Positions 50,445-60,607 are shown, counted from the stretch's first letter. The stretch: DNA of 64,000 bases from Sediminibacterium sp. Gen4 (GCA_013391385.1 JACBFI010000009.1:1-64000); one strand, 5' to 3'. A program made the numbers and translations. The notes: a model not told the origin generated them from the letters alone.

Positions 50445-51500
50445 ATGCAATTTACCGCCGCGCAGATCGCCATGTTGATCAATGGCCAACTGGAGGGTGA
50501 TGCCCAAGTAACCGTTTCTTCCTTTGGTAAAATTGAAGAGGCTGTTGATGGACAAATTTCTTTTTTAGCAAATCCGAAATACGAAGAATATTTATATCAA
50601 ACCCAAGCATCTGTCATCATTATCAACCAACAGTTGGTATTAAAAAAGGCAGTCCCCAATACTTTGATCAGGGTACCTGATGCGTACACTGCATTTGCGA
50701 CCTTACTTACCAAGTACCAGCAAATGGTGACCATGCAATTGCAGGGCATACAGCAACCCAGTTATATTCATGCATCTGCAAAACTGGGAGAAAATATTTT
50801 TGTAGGTGCTTTTGCTTACCTCGATGAGGGTGTTGAAATCGCTTCCAATACTAAAATATTTCCGGGAGTGGTATTGGGTAAGGATGTGAAAATAGGTAGT
50901 AATACCATTATTCATGCAGGAGCTAAGATTTACCACAGTTGCGTGATCGGAAACAATGTGATCATTCATGCAGGTGCGGTGATTGGCAGTGATGGTTTTG
51001 GTTTTGCGCCACAGGGCAATGGTTCCTTTCAAAAAGTGCCGCAAATCGGCAATGTGATCATAGAAGATGAGGTTGAGATCGGTGCCAATACCACCATTGA
51101 TCGCGCAACTATGGGATCAACCATCATCAGGTCTGGTGCTAAAATTGATAACTTGGTGCAGATTGCTCACAATGTAGAAGTGGGTTGCAATACCGTGATC
51201 GCTGCCCAAACCGGCGTGAGTGGAAGTACCAAAATAGGTAAGTCGGTAATGATTGGCGGACAAACAGGTATTGCCGGACATATCACCATTGCCGATGGTA
51301 GTAAGATCAATGGACAAAGTGGCATTACAAAAAGTATCAAAGAATCCAATCGAACATTAACAGGTACCCCCGCCGATGATTTTACCCGTTTTCTTCGGGC
51401 TCAGGCACAACTCAGGAATTTGCCCGATCTTGAAAAAAGGGTTAAAGAACTTGAAAAAATGCTCTCACAGCTCCTATCTGAGCGGGTAAATGCATCATAA
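50445..51500 (+). CDS. lpxD: UDP-3-O-acylglucosamine N-acyltransferase
   Basis: The third enzyme of lipid A synthesis, adding the N-linked acyl chain to UDP-3-O-acyl-glucosamine. The 351 residues include an N-terminal uridine-binding domain (about 1-100, with [26 protein letters not shown] in part) and a left-handed beta-helix of hexapeptide repeats (about 105-300). The catalytic His is in [11 protein letters not shown] near residue 240, and the GSDGFGFAP motif is near 185. A helical C-terminus follows. It starts 118 bases ahead of lpxC/fabZ on the same strand; a promoter-like box between the genes suggests the latter may also be transcribed on its own. Confidence 0.95.
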   Translation: MQFTAAQIAMLINGQLEGDAQVTVSSFGKIEEAVDGQISFLANPKYEEYLYQTQASVIIINQQLVLKKAVPNTLIRVPDAYTAFATLLTKYQQMVTMQLQGIQQPSYIHASAKLGENIFVGAFAYLDEGVEIASNTKIFPGVVLGKDVKIGSNTIIHAGAKIYHSCVIGNNVIIHAGAVIGSDGFGFAPQGNGSFQKVPQIGNVIIEDEVEIGANTTIDRATMGSTIIRSGAKIDNLVQIAHNVEVGCNTVIAAQTGVSGSTKIGKSVMIGGQTGIAGHITIADGSKINGQSGITKSIKESNRTLTGTPADDFTRFLRAQAQLRNLPDLEKRVKELEKMLSQLLSERVNAS

Positions 51501-51525
51501 TCACCCATTAACCGCCCTGAAATCT

Positions 51526-51533
51526 TATTTTTG
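51526..51533 (+). promoter_or_regulatory. Candidate -7 box upstream of lpxC/fabZ
   Basis: TATTTTTG, a full TAnnTTTG match, lies 84 bases before the start codon in the 117-base gap after lpxD. No clear -33 TTTG is visible. Confidence 0.35.
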
Positions 51534-51617
51534 CACTATATTTCTAAGCAGGGAATCACTGATACAGTGATTGAACCAGTTATCGAATGAGATAATCTGA
51601 CCGGAAAACAGTATAGC

Positions 51618-53024
51618 ATGGACAATCTTTTCAACCCAGACAAACAACATACCCTCAGTAGTGCGGTAAGCATTAGCGGTACAGGTTTACATACCGGCGT
51701 ATTGGTAGATATGACCCTGAAGCCGGCCAATCCGGGTTTCGGCATTCAGTTTCAACGTATTGACCTGGCTGCACAGCCCATCATCAAAGCCGATTGTGAT
51801 TTGGTGACTGATACGAGTAGAGGAACGACCCTACAGGTGGGAGATGCCAAGGTGAGCACGGTAGAACATGTATTGGCTGCCCTCGTTGGTATGGGTGTTG
51901 ATAATGTGCTGATTGAATTGAATGGCCCCGAGATACCCATCATGGATGGAAGCTCTGCTCCTTTTATTGAACTGATTGCATCAGCCGGCGTGGTTGAACA
52001 GGAAGCAGCAAAAGCTTGGTATAGTCTGGATGAAAACATCTACCATTACGATGAAGCCAAAAGAGTAGAGATGGTGGCTTTACCATCACTCGACTATCAA
52101 ATTACTACACTGATTGATTTTAATAGTCCTGTATTGGGTACACAGCATGCCGGATTAAAAACCATCAAAGATTTTAGAGCAGAAATTGCTCCATGTAGAA
52201 CTTTCTGTTTTCTTCATGAACTGGAAGCATTGCTGGATAATGATCTCATCAAAGGTGGGGATATCAATAACGCCATCGTTGTAGTAGACAAACCAGTTAC
52301 AGATGAAGAGATGGAAAGGCTTGCAAAAGTGTTTAAGCGTGATAAAATTGAAGTGAAAAGTGAAGGTTATCTCAATAACCTTGAATTACGTTTCCCCAAT
52401 GAGCCTGCAAGACATAAATTATTGGATGTAGTAGGCGATTTGGCCTTGATAGGCTATCCGATTAAAGCCAGAATTATTGCCAATCGTCCGGGGCATAGCA
52501 GCAATGTTGAGTTTGCTAAAAAAATCAAACAGTATATCAAGAAGAATAAGCATGTGAAGGATGTTCCCGTGTATGATCCTACCATGCCTCCTATTTTCCC
52601 GCTTGAAAAAATTGAAAAAACATTACCACATCGTCACCCATTTTTACTGGTTGATAAAATCATTGAGCTTACCGATACTCATATTGTTGGGGTAAAAAAT
52701 GTAACATTTAACGAATGGTTCTTCCCGGGTCACTTCCCCGGAAACCCTGTGATGCCGGGCGTTTTACAAATTGAAGCACTGGCACAAACCGGTGGTATCC
52801 TTTGTATCAATTCTATGCCGGAAGGACAATATGATACTTACTTCCTGAAAATTGATAATTGTAAATTCAAACAAATGGTTCGTCCGGGCGACACCATGCT
52901 TTTAAAAATGGAATTTACCGGACCCATCCGCAGAGGTATCTGTGAAATGAGGGGTACTGTTTATGTGGGAGGTAAGGTAGCTACCGAGGCCGACCTTGTT
53001 GCTCAAATTGTAAAAAGATCCTAA
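51618..53024 (+). CDS. lpxC/fabZ: Bifunctional UDP-3-O-acyl-GlcNAc deacetylase / 3-hydroxyacyl-ACP dehydratase
   Basis: A 468-residue fusion of two enzymes, known as normal in Bacteroidota. Residues 1 to about 310 are LpxC, the committed zinc deacetylase of lipid A synthesis: STVEHVLAALVGMG with the zinc His (near 78), KGGDINNAIVV, and the LLDVVGDLALIG zinc-binding region, then NRPGHSSNVEFAK. Residues from about 325 are FabZ: LPHRHPFLLVDKI with the catalytic His, FPGHFPGNPVMPGVLQIEALAQTGG with the second active-site residue. The join couples lipid A commitment to fatty-acid elongation. lpxA follows after 39 bases. Confidence 0.96.
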   Translation: MDNLFNPDKQHTLSSAVSISGTGLHTGVLVDMTLKPANPGFGIQFQRIDLAAQPIIKADCDLVTDTSRGTTLQVGDAKVSTVEHVLAALVGMGVDNVLIELNGPEIPIMDGSSAPFIELIASAGVVEQEAAKAWYSLDENIYHYDEAKRVEMVALPSLDYQITTLIDFNSPVLGTQHAGLKTIKDFRAEIAPCRTFCFLHELEALLDNDLIKGGDINNAIVVVDKPVTDEEMERLAKVFKRDKIEVKSEGYLNNLELRFPNEPARHKLLDVVGDLALIGYPIKARIIANRPGHSSNVEFAKKIKQYIKKNKHVKDVPVYDPTMPPIFPLEKIEKTLPHRHPFLLVDKIIELTDTHIVGVKNVTFNEWFFPGHFPGNPVMPGVLQIEALAQTGGILCINSMPEGQYDTYFLKIDNCKFKQMVRPGDTMLLKMEFTGPIRRGICEMRGTVYVGGKVATEADLVAQIVKRS

Positions 53025-53063
53025 TCCCTAACATCTTATTATCTACAACCGAATCTGCAAATA

Positions 53064-53861
53064 ATGACACATCCGTATACTTATATAGATCCCAATGCAA
53101 GGGTCGCACCCAATGTCAAAATTGATCCCTTCACTGTTATCCACGGTGATGTTCAAATTGGAGAGGGCACTTGGATTGGCAGTAATGTAACCATCATGGA
53201 TGGAACACGTATCGGTAAAAACTGTCGGGTTTTCCCGGGTGCAGTACTCGGTGCCATTCCTCAGGATTTGAAGTTTGCAGGTGAAAGAACTACCGTTGAG
53301 ATTGGAGATAATACCACCATCCGCGAATTTGTTACCATCAATCGCGGTACTACCGACAGATGGAAAACCAAAGTAGGTGATAACTGTCTGATCATGGCTT
53401 ATAGTCATATTGCACATGATTGCTTGATTGGAGACAATTGTATCCTGAGCAATAGTGTTCAATTAGCCGGTCACGTTGTAATGGGCGATTGGGCATGGAT
53501 CGCCGGCGTGAGTGCGGTTCACCAATTCGTTACCATTGGACAACACGCTTATATTGCGGGAGGTAGCTTGGTAAGTAAAGATGTACCACCGTATATCAAA
53601 GCCGTGAGAAATCCATTGAGCTATGGGGGTGTAAATAGTGTGGGGTTGAAAAGAAGAGGATTTGAACTGGAGAAAATCAATCATATTCTAGACATCTACA
53701 GGATCATTTTTAATAAGGGCATGAATACTTCACAAGCATTGGAGTTTATTGAAGAAGAATTGACTGCCAGCGATGAAAGAGATGAGATCGTTACCTTTAT
53801 TCGTGAAAGTGGTCGTGGTATCATCAAACGTTTTGTAAAAGGTGGTGGCGACGAAGATTAA
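53064..53861 (+). CDS. lpxA: UDP-N-acetylglucosamine acyltransferase
   Basis: The first enzyme of lipid A synthesis, adding a 3-hydroxyacyl chain to UDP-GlcNAc. The 265-residue length is standard. The left-handed beta-helix runs from about 5 to 190 with TTIREFVTINRGT (near 92) and the catalytic His in MAYSHIAHDCLIGDNC (near 118). The helical C-terminal domain includes SVGLKRRGFELEKI near 198, typical of LpxA. It lies in one direction with lpxD and lpxC/fabZ, and its product feeds LpxC. Confidence 0.96.
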   Translation: MTHPYTYIDPNARVAPNVKIDPFTVIHGDVQIGEGTWIGSNVTIMDGTRIGKNCRVFPGAVLGAIPQDLKFAGERTTVEIGDNTTIREFVTINRGTTDRWKTKVGDNCLIMAYSHIAHDCLIGDNCILSNSVQLAGHVVMGDWAWIAGVSAVHQFVTIGQHAYIAGGSLVSKDVPPYIKAVRNPLSYGGVNSVGLKRRGFELEKINHILDIYRIIFNKGMNTSQALEFIEEELTASDERDEIVTFIRESGRGIIKRFVKGGGDED

Positions 53862-53903
53862 TTCATAACACTTATTCTTCCATTCATTAATTCATAAGGA
53901 TAC

Positions 53904-54521
53904 ATGCTGATCGAACTCTCGGATGCTGGAAAAAAATTCAACCGGGAATGGATATTTCGTGGCATTCATTATCGTTTTGAACCCGGCAAAAAAATTGCAC
54001 TAACAGGTCCGAATGGAAGCGGCAAAAGCACCCTGCTACAAGTATTGGCAGGAAGCATGAATATAAGTGAGGGGCATATCAATTGGACCATGCATCAACA
54101 AAACATTGAGGTAGATCATGTGTTCAAATACCTTTCTATTGCGGCACCCTATTTAGAGCTTATTGAAGAAATGACAGCTGTTGAATTTCTGAATTTTCAT
54201 CGTTCTTTCAAACCGCTACTCAATAATATTTCGATTGAAGAAATACTACAGATCATTGGATTGGAAAAAGCATCCCATAAACAAATTCGCTATTTCAGCA
54301 GTGGAATGAAGCAAAGAATAAAACTGGCACAAGCCATTTTTAGCGACTGCCCTTTATTACTGCTAGATGAGCCCTGTACCAATTTAGATGAGCATGGCTA
54401 TGCTTTATACCATCATTTAATGGATACCTATACCAAAGACAAAACAGTTATTGTGAGCAGTAATGATGTGAATGAATATGGGTTCTGTACAGATAAAATC
54501 TATGTGCCCGATCATAAGTAA
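53904..54521 (+). CDS. ABC transporter ATP-binding protein
   Basis: A 205-residue ABC ATPase with complete motifs: Walker A GPNGSGKST (near 35), a Q-loop region (near 75), signature YFSSGMKQRIKLAQ (near 133), Walker B LLLLDEPCTNLDEHG and a switch stretch IVSSNDVNEYGF with Asn in place of the usual His. The length is short, a single nucleotide-binding domain. No permease gene is adjacent, so the substrate is unknown. It follows lpxA by 42 bases on the same strand and may be the last gene of the lipid A operon. Confidence 0.88.
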   Translation: MLIELSDAGKKFNREWIFRGIHYRFEPGKKIALTGPNGSGKSTLLQVLAGSMNISEGHINWTMHQQNIEVDHVFKYLSIAAPYLELIEEMTAVEFLNFHRSFKPLLNNISIEEILQIIGLEKASHKQIRYFSSGMKQRIKLAQAIFSDCPLLLLDEPCTNLDEHGYALYHHLMDTYTKDKTVIVSSNDVNEYGFCTDKIYVPDHK

Positions 54522-54527
54522 GATGGA

Positions 54528-55649
54528 TTATTTCATCCATTGAAAGAAAAAGGTACTTCCTTCTCCCTTTTTAGAATCTACCCAAATCTTTCCGCCTTGT
54601 TCTTCTACAATAATTTTTAAAAGATTCAATCCAATACCCGTACTGCTATCGCGGGTAGAAGTATTATCCGTGATCTCAAACAAACGAAAGATACGTGAGC
54701 GATCTTCCTCGGCTATACCCGGACCATTATCTCTCACAAAAAATTCATAATGATTATCTCTGTCTGTATACCCTATTTCAATATACCCCTTGGCTTTATC
54801 ATTGTACTTAATAGCATTACTGATTAAGTTCTGAAATACTTGCTCAAGTTTTACTCTTCTTGTTCGGAATATGGGTAGTGTTTGAAGGATTTGAATTTGG
54901 ATATGTTTAGGTGGGAATAAAAGAGCCGCTAACTCTTCTACCATCAAATGGGTATTGGTCTCTTCCACCACTTGCTGTGATAAACTGGTGGTTGAATATT
55001 CAAGTAAAGCCATGATCATTTCTGATAACCTGCCTGAAGCCTGATATACCATACCGATATTTTCACTGATTTCTGCATCTGCTTTTATGTAGGGATCATT
55101 CTTGATCAATTCCAGCATCATGATAACAGATGACAATGGAGATTTTAAATCATGAGATACGATATATACAAATTTCTCCAACTGCTTATTGATCCTGTCT
55201 AATTCTGTAAGTGCAGTTTTAAGTCGGTACTGGTTAAAGTACAGCTGTTCAAACACATTCACTTTTGCTCGAACTACATTGATATCAAGTGGTTTTTGCA
55301 GATAATCGACAGCTCCTTCTGCAAAGCCTTTTAAAACATATTGTTCTTCGCGGCTCAATGCGGTTACAAAAATGATAGAGATATCTTTTGTACGCGGATT
55401 TGACTTCAGGATTCTTGCCACTTCAAATCCATCCATCTCCGGCATCTGTACATCCAGCATGATCAATCCGATATGATCGTGTTTCAATACTTGTTTTAAA
55501 GCCTCATTACCGGAATTGGCTTTGAGAAATTGTCGACCCTGCTTCACCAATATCTCTTCCAGTGATAACAGATTTTCAGGTCTGTCATCTACTAATAGTA
55601 TGGTAAAATCATGCTGTTGTATTGGTGGAATATTCATGAGTAGCAGCAA
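54528..55649 (-). CDS. Receiver-linked sensor histidine kinase
   Basis: A 373-residue soluble protein with a receiver domain at the front (acidic LVDDRPEN at 19-26, phospho-acceptor Asp66 in IMLDVQMPEMDG) and a coupling helix. Then come a HisKA domain with SHDLKSPLSSV (His near 164) and an HATPase domain with NLISNAIKYN, DNGPGIAEED and STGIGLNLLK. So a phospho-signal can arrive at its own N-terminal receiver and control the kinase. It is the last gene of a four-gene operon (hybrid kinase, cheR, cheB, this gene); the gap to cheB is 5 bases. Confidence 0.92.
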   Translation of the reverse strand: MLLLMNIPPIQQHDFTILLVDDRPENLLSLEEILVKQGRQFLKANSGNEALKQVLKHDHIGLIMLDVQMPEMDGFEVARILKSNPRTKDISIIFVTALSREEQYVLKGFAEGAVDYLQKPLDINVVRAKVNVFEQLYFNQYRLKTALTELDRINKQLEKFVYIVSHDLKSPLSSVIMMLELIKNDPYIKADAEISENIGMVYQASGRLSEMIMALLEYSTTSLSQQVVEETNTHLMVEELAALLFPPKHIQIQILQTLPIFRTRRVKLEQVFQNLISNAIKYNDKAKGYIEIGYTDRDNHYEFFVRDNGPGIAEEDRSRIFRLFEITDNTSTRDSSTGIGLNLLKIIVEEQGGKIWVDSKKGEGSTFFFQWMK

Positions 55650-55654
55650 TTTAA

Positions 55655-56227
55655 TTATAATTCTTGTAAGAAAGCAATCATCTCCACTTCCGTCATGATA
55701 CGGATATTTTTCTCTAATGCGATTGCTGAAGAAGGCATGGTTGGATATTGTGCTGAATTGGGATCTTGTACAATACAGTCTGCTCCGATATCTGATAAGT
55801 AAGATAATCCTTCCGCTCCATCAGCATTGGCACCACTTAATAAGATGGCCAGTACCCTGTTACCATAAGCACGCCCGGCACTTTCAAAACTCACATCAAT
55901 AGAAGGACGACTATAATGAACAGGATCAGAGTAGTCGAGACTGAAGCTATAATCTTCTTCAAAGAGCAAATGATAATTCTGTGGAGCTAAATATATCTTT
56001 CCTTTGGTAATTGCTTGCTTGTCCTCAGGTTCAGTAATTTTTACAGAACCAGCCTCACGTGTTAATAATTTATCCAACTGACTAACCACATTACGCATTC
56101 GATGGATAACCAATACTACCGGAATATGTTGATTATTGATTAGGGCTTTGAGTAATGAAATACAAACAGGAATACTTCCTGCTGAACCACCAATGACAAT
56201 CATATCATATTTTGGCAATGACATCAT
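55655..56227 (-). CDS. CheB-type methylesterase domain protein
   Basis: A 190-residue protein that is only the CheB catalytic domain. The Ser of the catalytic triad is in VIGGSAGSIPV (near 13), His in VIHRM (near 41) and Asp in LLSGANADGAEGL (near 138). The usual N-terminal receiver domain of CheB is absent. Such stand-alone domains occur next to CheR in Bacteroidota signalling operons with no flagellar or methyl-accepting chemoreceptor genes, so the substrate may be a protein of the same operon. It lies 5 bases upstream of the receiver-kinase gene and 0 bases after cheR. Confidence 0.9.
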   Translation of the reverse strand: MMSLPKYDMIVIGGSAGSIPVCISLLKALINNQHIPVVLVIHRMRNVVSQLDKLLTREAGSVKITEPEDKQAITKGKIYLAPQNYHLLFEEDYSFSLDYSDPVHYSRPSIDVSFESAGRAYGNRVLAILLSGANADGAEGLSYLSDIGADCIVQDPNSAQYPTMPSSAIALEKNIRIMTEVEMIAFLQEL

Positions 56228-57079
56228 TTAGCTTTTTTTCCTAAAAATTTTTACGGCGCCATCAACAACCGAGTATTTGGATCTGTATTCGGAAAATAAC
56301 AGACTTTCTTTCATCCCCAATCCAATAAAACCTAATGACGATAAACTCTCATGAAACAATTTCAAAACTTTATTCTGCAATTGTTTATTGAAATAGATCA
56401 TGACATTTCTACAAATTATGAGTTGGAATTCATTAAATGAACGATCCGTGACCAAATTATGTTGAAGAAATACTACCCGTTCTCTGATTTCTCGATGAAT
56501 CAATACATGATCATACAAAGCAGTATAATAATCTGAAAAATCACCTGTACAACCCGATTGAAGATAATTAAGTGTGTATTCGCGCATATGTGTCATGGGC
56601 AATACTCCTGTTCTTGCTTTTTCAAGATAAGAAGCATTGATATCAGTAGCATATATGCGTGTTCGATGTAATAAACCAGCTTCATGCAACAGGATACACA
56701 AGGAAAATACTTCCTCCCCTGTTGAGCATCCTGCATGCCAGATATTAATTTGTGGATAGGTGGCCAATACCGGCAACACTTTTTCACGAATAGATTTATA
56801 AAACCCGGGATCTCTGAACATCTCGGTTACATTCACCGTAATGGTTTCAAGAAAGGAATGAAAAACAGAAGTGTCGCCTGCTAACAATTGTATGAGTTGT
56901 TGTCCATCAGTGACTCCCTGTACATCCATAAATTTATAGATACGTCGTAACAGCGAAGCTTTTGAATAGCCGGAAAAATCATACCCATACACATGATGCA
57001 GCAGATGAAGCAATTGTTCAAACGCCTGGGTACTAAGTTGCGGTTTAGGGTTGAGTCCGATCACATTATTCATATACAC
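56228..57079 (-). CDS. CheR-type methyltransferase
   Basis: A 283-residue protein with the CheR N-terminal helical domain (about 15-90, with YGYDFSGYSKASLLRRI) and the SAM-binding catalytic domain. The latter has TEMFRDPGFYKSIREKVLP (near 107), motif I HAGCSTGEEVFSLCILL (near 132), and FQLIICRNVMIYFN (near 222). CheR methylates glutamate residues on chemoreceptors; no receptor gene is in the window, and the large hybrid kinase upstream is a possible target. It ends where cheB begins, and lies 9 bases from the kinase gene. Confidence 0.92.
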   Translation of the reverse strand: MYMNNVIGLNPKPQLSTQAFEQLLHLLHHVYGYDFSGYSKASLLRRIYKFMDVQGVTDGQQLIQLLAGDTSVFHSFLETITVNVTEMFRDPGFYKSIREKVLPVLATYPQINIWHAGCSTGEEVFSLCILLHEAGLLHRTRIYATDINASYLEKARTGVLPMTHMREYTLNYLQSGCTGDFSDYYTALYDHVLIHREIRERVVFLQHNLVTDRSFNEFQLIICRNVMIYFNKQLQNKVLKLFHESLSSLGFIGLGMKESLLFSEYRSKYSVVDGAVKIFRKKS

Positions 57080-57088
57080 ATCATATCA

Positions 57089-60000
57089 TCAGGTTAACCA
57101 AACTCTCATGAGTGATAATAATTTTTGCATGTCAACAGGCTTGGTAATATAATCCGAAGCACCGGCGGTGATACATTTTTCTCTATCGCCCGCCATGGCT
57201 TTTGCAGTAAGCGCAATGATGGGTAGTTCCATCATTTTCAAATCTTTTCGGATTCGTTGCATCGCTTCATATCCATCCATTTCAGGCATCATGATATCCA
57301 TCAGTACAATATGCGTATCTGGGAATTTTTTCAATTGCTCCAACGCTTCTCTGCCATCACTGGCCGTTAAAACCTTCATTTTATTCGATTCCAGCACGGC
57401 GCTCAAGGCAAATACATTGCGCATGTCATCATCCACTACCAATACTGTTTTATTCAGTAGACTCTGATCATTCAATACCGAAACATTCATTCCCGATTCG
57501 GTTTTCTTATCAGACTTTTGCATTTTGTGTAGGAATAATTCCAACTCATCCAATAATCGAGTGCTTGCATTGACCGCACTTCGGATAATGATTCCGGAAA
57601 TTTTCCGATACTCCATCTCATCAGCCTGATTGATATCATCGTCCAGATGAATGATAATAGGCGTTTTTTGATCTACCACAAACTGACTGATCTGTTTAGC
57701 TTCTTGTAGTTGAATGGAACCTCCAATATGAATAATGACACAGTCATAATTGAGTTCACTGATACTTTTTTTGGCAGTATCAATATCCAATACCTGTTCA
57801 AAATGTAGTTTGTAGTCTTTCTCACTCGCCAGCTGATGTAGATCCTGTTCTTCAAAATGAACGGCAGATACAATCAATATCTGTTTCAAACTTTTCCGAA
57901 TATGCTCTCCTAACATTTGGAAAGCTTTTTCAAGAGAGTTGGCATCAATGGGTTTTTTCAAATAAGCCATGATATCTTCCTGCTTGAATCGATTATCATC
58001 AATAGCTGAGATGATATGTACAGGTGTATGTTTAATAGATTCATCAGCCCTGATCTGTTTCAGGATCGTCCACCCATCCATTACCGGCAATTGAATATCC
58101 AGTATGATGGCATTCGGCTTGTATCTTCTGGCATAATACAATCCTTCATCACCTTCCAATGCAATTACTACTTTATATCCTTTATGTCGTGCATAATCAC
58201 GGATAATCGTAGCAAAATTGACATCATCTTCAATGATCAGCATCAGTTTTTCACCAGCTGTAAGCTGATGCCTGTCGTCCGGCACCTTATTCTGCTCCCG
58301 AATATTTTCAAAAGGTAAAATACTGATCGAGTCATGATCATCTGCAAGTGCTTCCAATGCTGTAAATTCCTGTTGTGGTTGTACGACAGGTACATATTGA
58401 TAAGGAATATAAATGGTGAATTCACTTCCTTTATTGACTTCACTTTTTACTTCGATAGAGCCGCCCAATAAACGAATCAATTCCCTACTAATAGAAAGTC
58501 CAAGACCTGTACCTCCATATTTTCTACTCGTTGAACCATCTGCCTGTTGAAATGCTTCAAAAATAAGTTTCTGTTTATCAGGTGCAATGCCAATACCTGT
58601 GTCGATAACGCGAATGGCCATTTCTGCTGTTCTACCTGGAACTGAACGGAAATCAACGGTGATCTTACCACCACCGGGTGTAAATTTGAATGCGTTAGAA
58701 AGTAGGTTTTTGATCACCTGAAATAATCGTTGTTTATCCGTATGAATCTCAGCAGGAATATCTTGTTGTTGTTCAATTTGTAAATGGATATTTTTCTCTG
58801 AAGCAACCACCGAAAATAATTGTTGAATATCTGTGACTAATGACTGAATAGGTACGTCCTCAATCACCAGATCAATTTTTCCGGATTCGATTTTAGACAG
58901 ATCCAATATATCATTGATCAATTGCAATAAATCGTTTCCTGATTTATAAATGATATTGGCATATTCAATCTGTTTTGTATTCAGATTTTGGGTATTGTTA
59001 TCTGCCAGCAGTTTTGCAAGTATCAGCACACTATTCAATGGTGTGCGTAGTTCATGCGACATATTGGCCAGGAATTCAGACTTATAGCGACTCGTCATCT
59101 CCAGCTCTTTGGCTTTTAGTGTGAGTGCTTGTCGGGCATTTTCGATGGCTTCATTTCTTTCTTTTAGTTCTACGTTGATCTGCTTTAATTCTTCTTCCTG
59201 TGTTTTCAATTCTTCTTCTGAAGCTTGTAACTCTTCTGCTTGTCTACTGAGTTCATCATTGGTTTGACGCAGTTCTTCTTGTTGTTCCAGCAAAGCTTCT
59301 TTCTGCTCCTGTAATTCATCTAATAGCTGATTAATCCTATCCCTCGACTGATAAGAATTAATAGCTGCAGAAAGAATATCAGAAATGCTTTTCAGTAAAG
59401 AGATCTGCAAATCTGTGAATTGGGTAAAACAACCCAGTTCTATCAATCCTTTTAGTTCTTCATTCATCCACAAAGGCACACAAGCAATTTCTCCGTTACC
59501 ACTTACTTGTCCGAGAGAAGAATCCACTTTCCAATAATCGGGTGGAATATTTTTTATGATGGTAACGGTTTTAGATAAAGCAGCATTACCTACAACTCCT
59601 TCTCCTATAACAAATGATTTTTTTGAAGATGAACTTAGTGCTACTGAAGCAACCGTTACCAACTGCTCCGTTTTGGGGTCAACAAAATAAATTACGCCTG
59701 CAGGCACTTCCAGGTATTGTACCATGGCAGTAATGATACGATTTGCCAACTCTCCGGAACTGTCTACTACCTGTAAGCGGTTATTGATATAACTCATGCC
59801 CTCCAACACCCAGTTCTTTTCCTGGGCGAGAATACTCGCTTTCTCGGTTTGTTCAAGTGTGGCCTGTAATTTTAATCCCGCTTTATATCGACTTTTCAAT
59901 GTTTGAATCACAGCATTGATCAATAGTAACACTACGATCATTAATACGCTGATTCCGATATATAAAATCAATTTGGTTCTTTCATTGTATGAGAGTACTA

Positions 60001-60514
60001 CAGCTTCTCTTTTTGCCAATAAGCCCTCTTCTTCAATTTTTACTTTTTCGATTTGTTGGTAGATTTTATTCAATCTTCCTTCTTCTTCCAGAATGATTTT
60101 TTTAAACGATTCAGCAGACATATTAGGATAAATCACACCCTCTGTTCTCCAATATCGCAATAGATCTGTAGTGAGTGAGTCCAAGCTCATTACATTGGCA
60201 ACTTGAGATGCATTGTCTTTTACAAAGTCTCTAAGATCCATGATCCGATTGGGAATAAAAGTGATCCCCTTTTCATAAGCATCCATATCCTTGGGATCAT
60301 CTGTTACCCAATAAGCCCTTCTTCCACCTCTGATCTGCATAATGGAAAACCGAATATCTCTTACATAAGAAATCGCCTGATGGGTATGACGAACGCGATC
60401 TGCTTCTTTGGCTTGCTTTTCGAGAGAATCGATGGTTATAAAACCTACTAGAAATACGAGCAAAACTGCAATACCTAAACCGGAATACAGTCTGAGGGGC
60501 AGGGAACGAATCAT
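57089..60514 (-). CDS. Large membrane hybrid histidine kinase with GAF and three receiver-like domains
   Basis: About 1141 residues, the start set at 60514 (MIRSLPLRLYSG) just before the first transmembrane helix. In order: TM1, a periplasmic CHASE3-like helical sensor (about 30-170), TM2 (about 180-200), a GAF domain (about 240-390), a long coiled coil rich in Glu/Gln, HisKA with SHELRTPLNSV (near 485), and HATPase with NLLSNAFKFTPGG and GGTGLGLSIS. Receivers follow: the first with Asp in ILDIQLPVMDG (near 806), a middle domain lacking the phospho-acceptor (VIIHIGG in its place, near 926), and a third with VLMDIMMPEMDG (near 1073). It leads the four-gene signalling operon. Confidence 0.93.
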   Translation of the reverse strand: MIRSLPLRLYSGLGIAVLLVFLVGFITIDSLEKQAKEADRVRHTHQAISYVRDIRFSIMQIRGGRRAYWVTDDPKDMDAYEKGITFIPNRIMDLRDFVKDNASQVANVMSLDSLTTDLLRYWRTEGVIYPNMSAESFKKIILEEEGRLNKIYQQIEKVKIEEEGLLAKREAVVLSYNERTKLILYIGISVLMIVVLLLINAVIQTLKSRYKAGLKLQATLEQTEKASILAQEKNWVLEGMSYINNRLQVVDSSGELANRIITAMVQYLEVPAGVIYFVDPKTEQLVTVASVALSSSSKKSFVIGEGVVGNAALSKTVTIIKNIPPDYWKVDSSLGQVSGNGEIACVPLWMNEELKGLIELGCFTQFTDLQISLLKSISDILSAAINSYQSRDRINQLLDELQEQKEALLEQQEELRQTNDELSRQAEELQASEEELKTQEEELKQINVELKERNEAIENARQALTLKAKELEMTSRYKSEFLANMSHELRTPLNSVLILAKLLADNNTQNLNTKQIEYANIIYKSGNDLLQLINDILDLSKIESGKIDLVIEDVPIQSLVTDIQQLFSVVASEKNIHLQIEQQQDIPAEIHTDKQRLFQVIKNLLSNAFKFTPGGGKITVDFRSVPGRTAEMAIRVIDTGIGIAPDKQKLIFEAFQQADGSTSRKYGGTGLGLSISRELIRLLGGSIEVKSEVNKGSEFTIYIPYQYVPVVQPQQEFTALEALADDHDSISILPFENIREQNKVPDDRHQLTAGEKLMLIIEDDVNFATIIRDYARHKGYKVVIALEGDEGLYYARRYKPNAIILDIQLPVMDGWTILKQIRADESIKHTPVHIISAIDDNRFKQEDIMAYLKKPIDANSLEKAFQMLGEHIRKSLKQILIVSAVHFEEQDLHQLASEKDYKLHFEQVLDIDTAKKSISELNYDCVIIHIGGSIQLQEAKQISQFVVDQKTPIIIHLDDDINQADEMEYRKISGIIIRSAVNASTRLLDELELFLHKMQKSDKKTESGMNVSVLNDQSLLNKTVLVVDDDMRNVFALSAVLESNKMKVLTASDGREALEQLKKFPDTHIVLMDIMMPEMDGYEAMQRIRKDLKMMELPIIALTAKAMAGDREKCITAGASDYITKPVDMQKLLSLMRVWLT

Positions 60515-60607
60515 TTGATATCGGCTTTTTAAATGACTTGTAAGATAGGTAAATAAATGATAATCAATGCCCCACAATAAGATAAGAAACCAGAGATTCG
60601 TTTGATG

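Noticed and set aside
54528-57079. Part of a flagellar chemotaxis system
   Set aside because: No cheA, cheW, cheY, receptor or flagellar genes are present, and the organism type uses gliding if it moves at all.
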